Shown in pieces: positions 18,301 to 21,730 of a DNA stretch of 21,730 nucleotides (its first letter is position 1; the number at the start of each line of letters is the position of its first letter). The notes under the pieces are model-generated. The model worked only from the letters and a program-made list of their open reading frames with translations. It made no database searches and was not told where the DNA came from. Origin of the DNA: Phoronis ovalis. Taxonomy: Eukaryota; Phoronida; Phoronidae. Both the position numbers and the translations under genes were made by a program. Location of the stretch: the NCBI GenBank assembly GCA_028565635.1, contig JAOXYB010097160.1, positions 1 through 21,730 of the forward strand, in the 5' to 3' direction.

Positions 18301-21289
18301 TAGTGATCGGCGTGATTACAGATACTATATGGTTCTTGGTGCAAACTTTGTTGTAGTTAGACCGGGAGTAAAAAGACAATGTGTAACTTCTATTCATATC
18401 TGAACTGCATAACAACATTACAGGCATGGTGGCGTATTTAGACGATGCTGTAGGAAATGTTACACAGGCTTTGAAAATCACAAAAATGTATGAAAACACC
18501 ATACTTATATTTACAACTGATGTGAGTAGATTGTAACACTGGTATAGGTATATTCGTTGCAAATACGAAAGTAAATGAAAACAACGTGTCTGTTTCAATG
18601 ACTTTATTGACTTTCCACTAAACCTCGAACTAAACACGCGTTTTGAATGTCATTAATACTTCAAGTTGGTTACGTTCATATAACTAAAAGTAGTATATGG
18701 TCATTCACTGTACTGAATGCTAATCATCGTAATCTGTCAGGCCGAAACAATACAGTTTGTAATAAATAATTATGAAGACTTGTGCTAACTATTTTAAATA
18801 ACATAGAACTTAAAATGGTTAAGAACATGTCATCTTTAATACCTCTGTATCTTATTTATTGAAAAGAATGGCGGAATGCACCACGAATCATTTGGTCGGG
18901 GATTCAACTATCCGTTAAGGGGTGAAAAAGGTACTATATGGGAAGGTGGTACTAGAGGTGTGGCTTTTGTGCACAGTCCACTACTGACAAAAACTGGATA
19001 TACCAGTAACGAGTTAGTATCGTTTAAAGTTTCTATCAACGTCTTAGTATATACTTTTCAACAAGATATCATGTTCGGTTTGTAGTCATAGAAACCAACA
19101 CCACCGACTGTTCACTTACATGACAATTACTAACCGGGATGCCATACAAATAGAAATGTGAAACTGTCAACCTACAGTTGGTCTATTTTTTTAACATGGA
19201 GGAGTTTGCTGCGAAACAGAGAACTCAAAGTCGAAATTAGCTTTCATGATAACAGTAGGTGACACCTAGCTATTGTGGGGCAAACATCTGCTTGATGGAC
19301 ACCAATAATGAATATATCGTGGCAGCTTAAACCTTTTCATTCACCCAGTTACTTATTCCGTATCAGCATAACCCTCAATTCTGAATTGCGGAAATAAATA
19401 AATATTCATTGATAAAGATAAATTATGTTAAATTTTAAAGATGATTTTTAAAATGTTGAAATGGTGTCTGCGGGATTTTGTTCTGCCCTTTTTCTGAGTA
19501 ATGTCACCATTTACATCTTATGTAAATCTTCTGAAATTCTTTATTTGCACGTGATAATGATACATATTTTAGAATGATTCATGCAGTAGATTGGTTTTCA
19601 ACAATCATTAGTCTAGCTGGTGGATCAGCTCCGAAAGAAGTAGATGGTCTTGATCAAAGTGATATGATACTTCATGGTGAAAAATCTACAAGAACGGAAT
19701 TCATCTATAATTTGGACAATATTCACACTGAACATGAAACAAATGGTGCTGCTGGAATAAGGTAGCGCTGTTCAATTTAACGAAGTCTAATATTGAAAAT
19801 CCTTCAGCATAACCTGGCGCACTCCGTTTTCACTGTTTAGCAGAGCCCATGGTCAATTACACTGTTGACATGACGTTGTGTCTAACAATCGTGTCCGACG
19901 GGTAACAAGCACCCAAGTTGCTGGGAATAATAGCAAGCAAGATGTCAGAAACATTGACTTTATTTAAAACAATGTAACATGTTCAGCACGATGGATAATA
20001 ACATTTTAAGCAATGGGCATTATTATTATAAAGATGGGGCATTATTATTATAAAGACAGTTTTTAAACAATCATTTTGACATATTATATCTTTTTTTTTT
20101 ACGTATATCGTTATATAGTTCTCGATCCGCGGAAAAATTGTACATGGGAAGTTATAGGTATATACGAGTATATATAGTGCACCGTCACATAATCGAGAAA
20201 AAAGGACTCTATAGGGGGGGGGGGGAGGTCGCGAGCAGCGAGCATTGGGGTCTGTTTTAACTTAAAACTGCAAGCAGCGAGCATTGTCTTTTGGCAACCA
20301 TCTTTGTTGCTTTGTTTCATAATTTTGTTTTGTCGAGGTTTTTTTTTGGTTGTCAATTTTTTTGGCGATCACACTTGTTAAGTGTGAGCAGCGAGCATTG
20401 TCGATTTTTAAGTGCTAGCATTGTACCTTGGGGGTACCCCCTACCCCCTCGTAGTTCTACGTATACATATCCGATTTTCTTTTTCAGGATGGGGGATTAC
20501 AAACTTTTAGTTGGCCCAGTTGGCAATGTCCGAAGTGATGGATGGTTTGTGCCTCCCGAGTATACACAGAACGGATCCAATATTTTAGCGGCAGGAAAGA
20601 GATATGGACTGTCATGGGACAATAAGGATACCTATTGTCACAAAAAGTCATTATTTAACATCAAAGGTATGAACATACAGCAGTAGGGCCTAAGCAAAAA
20701 AATAGGTATGGTTCTGGTTACCCTACTGACCCTAATTTTAACCACGACCATTTTTTGGGGTATATTTTACACCAAATACATGCTTGTTATTCTTGAATGT
20801 TTTGTTTAATAAATAAAGAGCAAAAGGAACTTCCTATCTACCTAACCCATTTTTTAAATAGGAACCATAAGTATTTTTTTACCTAATCGTATGACATCAA
20901 ACCACCGTCTCAAATAGCTAGTCTCTTCGCTGGCGCATATCAATAAGACTAAGCCGAGCAACTCTTCTTGGAGCTACATCCTTACTGATAAGGCAAATAA
21001 CAAACCATGTACATGTACCAATCAGTCTGCAGGTGGCAGTTTCGCGGTACCTTGGGTATACATATAAACATTTATATTAACAATTTCAATACTAAAAAAA
21101 CAAGTTTTTGTTTTAGATGACCCAGAGGAAAGACAAGATCTTTCCAAAAAGCTTCCCGAGGTAGTAAAGAAACTAGAAACCCGACTCAAGTTCTACAAAA
21201 ATCAGATGGTGCCAGCAAATTATCCACCATTGGACCCAAAAGCTAATCCTGAAAACTTTGGAGGGGTTTGGTCGCCTGGGTGGTGTTAA
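15201..21289 (+). CDS. ARSB: arylsulfatase B/I/J-type sulfatase, complete, 517 aa, 11 exons
   Basis: Exons: 15201-15354, 15687-15798, 16471-16626, 16970-17141, 17491-17601, 18019-18082, 18424-18521, 18867-19012, 19573-19761, 20488-20666, 21117-21289 (TAA at 21287-21289). All introns are GT-AG and the frame is continuous. The family hydrolyses sulfate esters on sugars; human ARSB removes the 4-sulfate of N-acetylgalactosamine in dermatan and chondroitin sulfate in lysosomes. The catalytic set is complete: D49-D50 and D289-N290 (metal ligands), C87 in CSPSR (formylglycine precursor), R91, K141 and H143 in GKWHLG, H231, and K310. A hydrophobic N-terminus acts as signal peptide, and NxS/T sites lie at about N79, N150, N268 and N429. 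Length is close to human ARSB (533). Whether it is the ARSB orthologue or a lineage-specific ARSB/I/J paralogue cannot be settled here. Confidence 0.93.
15556..15580. repeat. 7-bp perfect inverted repeat in sulfatase intron 1
   Basis: CTAGACC (15556-15562) and GGTCTAG (15574-15580) flank an 11-base loop. No other structure surrounds it. It may be a small transposon relic or chance. Confidence 0.4.
15687..16626 (+). CDS. ARSB: sulfatase exons 2-3: formylglycine active-site signature
   Basis: Exon 2 (15687-15798) ends with MCSP and exon 3 (16471-16626) begins by finishing that Pro and reading [11 protein letters not shown], so the C-x-P-S-R signature is split by an intron inside the Pro codon. 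The Cys at codon 15791-15793 is the residue that sulfatase-modifying factor 1 converts to formylglycine in active enzymes. Exon 3 continues with the [22 protein letters not shown] segment leading into the GKWHLG motif completed in exon 4. Confidence 0.9.
16970..18521 (+). CDS. ARSB: sulfatase exons 4-7: GKWHLG motif, active-site His and second metal site
   Basis: Exon 4 (16970-17141) completes [20 protein letters not shown], where K and H contact the sulfate. Exon 5 (17491-17601) has [15 protein letters not shown] with the active-site His. Exon 6 (18019-18082, 64 nt) encodes [19 protein letters not shown]. Exon 7 (18424-18521) encodes [17 protein letters not shown] and ends ILIFTTD, whose last Asp is a metal ligand continued by NGG in exon 8. 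The order matches human ARSB (QSVHEPLQVP, MDEAVGNVT, STDNGG) as I recall it. Confidence 0.9.
17267..17310. repeat. exact 22-bp tandem duplication in sulfatase intron 4
   Basis: The first 20 bases of the unit are GTAAATTACTTTACACATAC, and the 22-bp unit is present twice head to tail with no mismatch (17267-17288 and 17289-17310). Exact identity indicates a recent duplication. Confidence 0.9.
18867..21289 (+). CDS. ARSB: sulfatase exons 8-11: catalytic Lys region and C-terminal domain
   Basis: Exon 8 (18867-19012) has [28 protein letters not shown] (catalytic Lys) and [10 protein letters not shown]. Its donor is gttagt at 19013, leaving GA to join A of exon 9, giving [14 protein letters not shown]. 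Using the neighbouring gtatcg at 19017 instead would break the frame. Exon 9 (19573-19761) holds the HAVDW segment and [10 protein letters not shown]. Exon 10 (20488-20666) has [12 protein letters not shown] and WFVPPEY. Exon 11 (21117-21289) has DDPEERQDL and ends GVWSPGWC, close to the human ending with GVWGPW. Confidence 0.9.
20015..20056. repeat. tandem duplication, 20-bp identical unit, period 22, in sulfatase intron 9
   Basis: GGGCATTATTATTATAAAGA at 20015-20034 and again at 20037-20056, separated by two bases. The match is exact over the unit. Confidence 0.9.
20214..20441. repeat. repeat cluster in sulfatase intron 9: G12 run, three copies of AGCAGCGAGCATTG, hairpin and GC palindrome
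   Basis: A run of twelve G (20214-20225) is followed by AGCAGCGAGCATTG at 20234-20247, 20273-20286 and 20387-20400, each exact, with a partial fourth (CTAGCATTG) near 20415. An 8-bp inverted repeat TCACACTT-GTT-AAGTGTGA spans 20369-20387 and abuts the third copy. A 12-bp palindrome GGGGGTACCCCC lies at 20430-20441, 46 bp before the exon 10 acceptor. The whole cluster is G+C-richer than the intron around it and is probably an inserted repeat element of unknown class. Confidence 0.75.
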
Positions 21290-21531
21290 TGAAACTGATA
21301 TCGAAATACTTAAAATACTAAATTAAGAATTTGCTGCCGATACATTTTTTCCTGCCTAAACAAAAACAGGAAATTTAAAGGACTTGATGAACTCAGTGGA
21401 CATTTTCAGGACAAACCAGATTGGTATCTACACAATCTTTGATATTGCTTAATGAACCAAGACAATTAGCAGTTCTTATTCTGTATTTTTGTACCAGAAA
21501 TGTGTAGACGTTTAGATACTGTGTAAGCCTA

Positions 21532-21670
21532 AGGGGACGTCCATTAATTATGTCAACAATTTTTAGGTAATTTTTTACCCCCCCTCCCCCCTTGTCAACA
21601 ACTGTCAAACTTTCAGTTACCCCCCTAATAAAATTATGTCAAAAAAATTTACCCCCCCCCCCCTACAAAC
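21532..21670. repeat. C-run-rich dispersed repeat (transposon-end-like)
   Basis: It begins near GGGGACGTCCATTAATTATG (21534-21553) and contains two copies of AATTATGTCAA (21546-21556 and 21632-21642), each followed by a T-rich stretch and a C-rich run; the second run is twelve C at 21652-21663. The GGGGACGTCCAT start followed by alternating C-runs and TGTCA-type motifs resembles a repeat I have seen often in marine invertebrate genomes, probably a non-autonomous DNA transposon end. I cannot name the family, and its far end may lie beyond the window. Confidence 0.6.
21627..21632 (+). terminator. candidate sulfatase poly(A) signal AATAAA inside the repeat
   Basis: AATAAA 338 bp after the stop codon, within the C-run repeat. 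It is the only canonical signal between the stop and the right edge that I noticed. Use is unproven. Confidence 0.35.
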
Positions 21671-21730
21671 TAACAATATTTTATACTGCTGGCTTTTATG
21701 CTAAAAATAGAAGCGACAGCACGTGGATTT

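Larger units (their letters stand above)
15355..21116 (+). other. sulfatase introns: contents
   Basis: All ten introns exceed 300 bp: 15355-15686, 15799-16470, 16627-16969, 17142-17490, 17602-18018, 18083-18423, 18522-18866, 19013-19572, 19762-20487, 20667-21116. They are A+T-rich. The 15799-16470 intron holds a 106-codon open frame (16088-16408) with no recognisable domain. Repeats at 15556-15580, 17267-17310, 20015-20056 and 20214-20441 are listed separately. No nested RNA gene was recognised. Confidence 0.6.
21290..21730 (+). other. 3' region of the sulfatase gene and right edge
   Basis: About 240 bp of A+T-rich sequence after the stop, then the C-run repeat. The only canonical AATAAA I found downstream of the stop is at 21627-21632, inside that repeat, so the natural 3' end may use it or a variant signal. 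The open frame on the minus strand at 21393-21608 is an artefact of the repeat. Confidence 0.5.

Noticed and set aside
19013-19030. U12-type intron suspected from GTATCGTTT, one base off the U12 donor consensus
   Set aside because: The frame-correct donor is four bases upstream and a normal U2-type GT-AG pair explains the junction.
19013-19573. Apparent frameshift between sulfatase exons 8 and 9
   Set aside because: It arises only if the donor gtatcg at 19017 is used. The donor gttagt at 19013 keeps the frame and gives SNE-MIHAVDW, so there is no frameshift.
20291-20686. 131-codon open frame covering sulfatase exon 10
   Set aside because: Only the part from 20488 is coding; the upstream part reads through the intron repeat cluster and the splice acceptor.
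1-21730. Search for a bacterial-style defence system, CRISPR array or operon
   Set aside because: All coding sequence is intron-containing animal genes; no array of regular spacers or prokaryotic gene cluster is present.

Overview
This is an A+T-rich animal nuclear genome window. Genes have many short exons (84-438 nt) separated by introns of about 100-750 bp with standard GT-AG ends. The window also carries scattered degenerate repeats and a non-LTR retrotransposon fragment. Protein content (a YTHDC2 with a complete YTH domain, an arylsulfatase B-type enzyme, a divergent ankyrin protein) and repeat style suggest a marine invertebrate, most likely a mollusc. That taxonomic guess is inference. 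No bacterial operon, CRISPR array, prophage or rRNA/tRNA gene was seen.

Layout. (1) 1-405, minus strand: 5'-truncated reverse-transcriptase fragment lying antisense in a YTHDC2 intron. (2) 480-6177, plus strand: the last 11 coding exons of YTHDC2, an m6A-reader RNA helicase. The helicase core lies off the left edge. What is present is the OB-fold region, a conserved C-terminal segment, a Ser/Gly-rich linker, the YTH domain and the stop codon. (3) 6657-12117, minus strand: a complete 15-exon gene for a 744-residue ankyrin-repeat protein that I cannot assign to a named family. All 14 introns are phase 0. (4) 12118-15200: a 3.1 kb intergenic region between divergent genes, with a G+C-richer, LTR-like repeat island near 12290-12870. 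(5) 15201-21289, plus strand: a complete 11-exon gene for a 517-residue secreted or lysosomal sulfatase of the arylsulfatase B/I/J group with every catalytic residue I checked in place. (6) 21290-21730: 3' region ending in a C-run-rich dispersed repeat.

YTHDC2 and the ankyrin gene are tail to tail, with poly(A) signals on opposite strands about 20 bp apart. The ankyrin and sulfatase genes are head to head. Nothing indicates that the three genes act in one pathway: YTHDC2 is RNA regulation, the sulfatase is glycosaminoglycan turnover, and the ankyrin protein is unassigned. Exon models were built by hand from splice sites and reading-frame continuity, and every junction keeps the frame. The most notable observations are substitutions in the predicted m6A pocket of YTHDC2, the strictly modular all-phase-0 ankyrin gene, and several repeat structures in introns.
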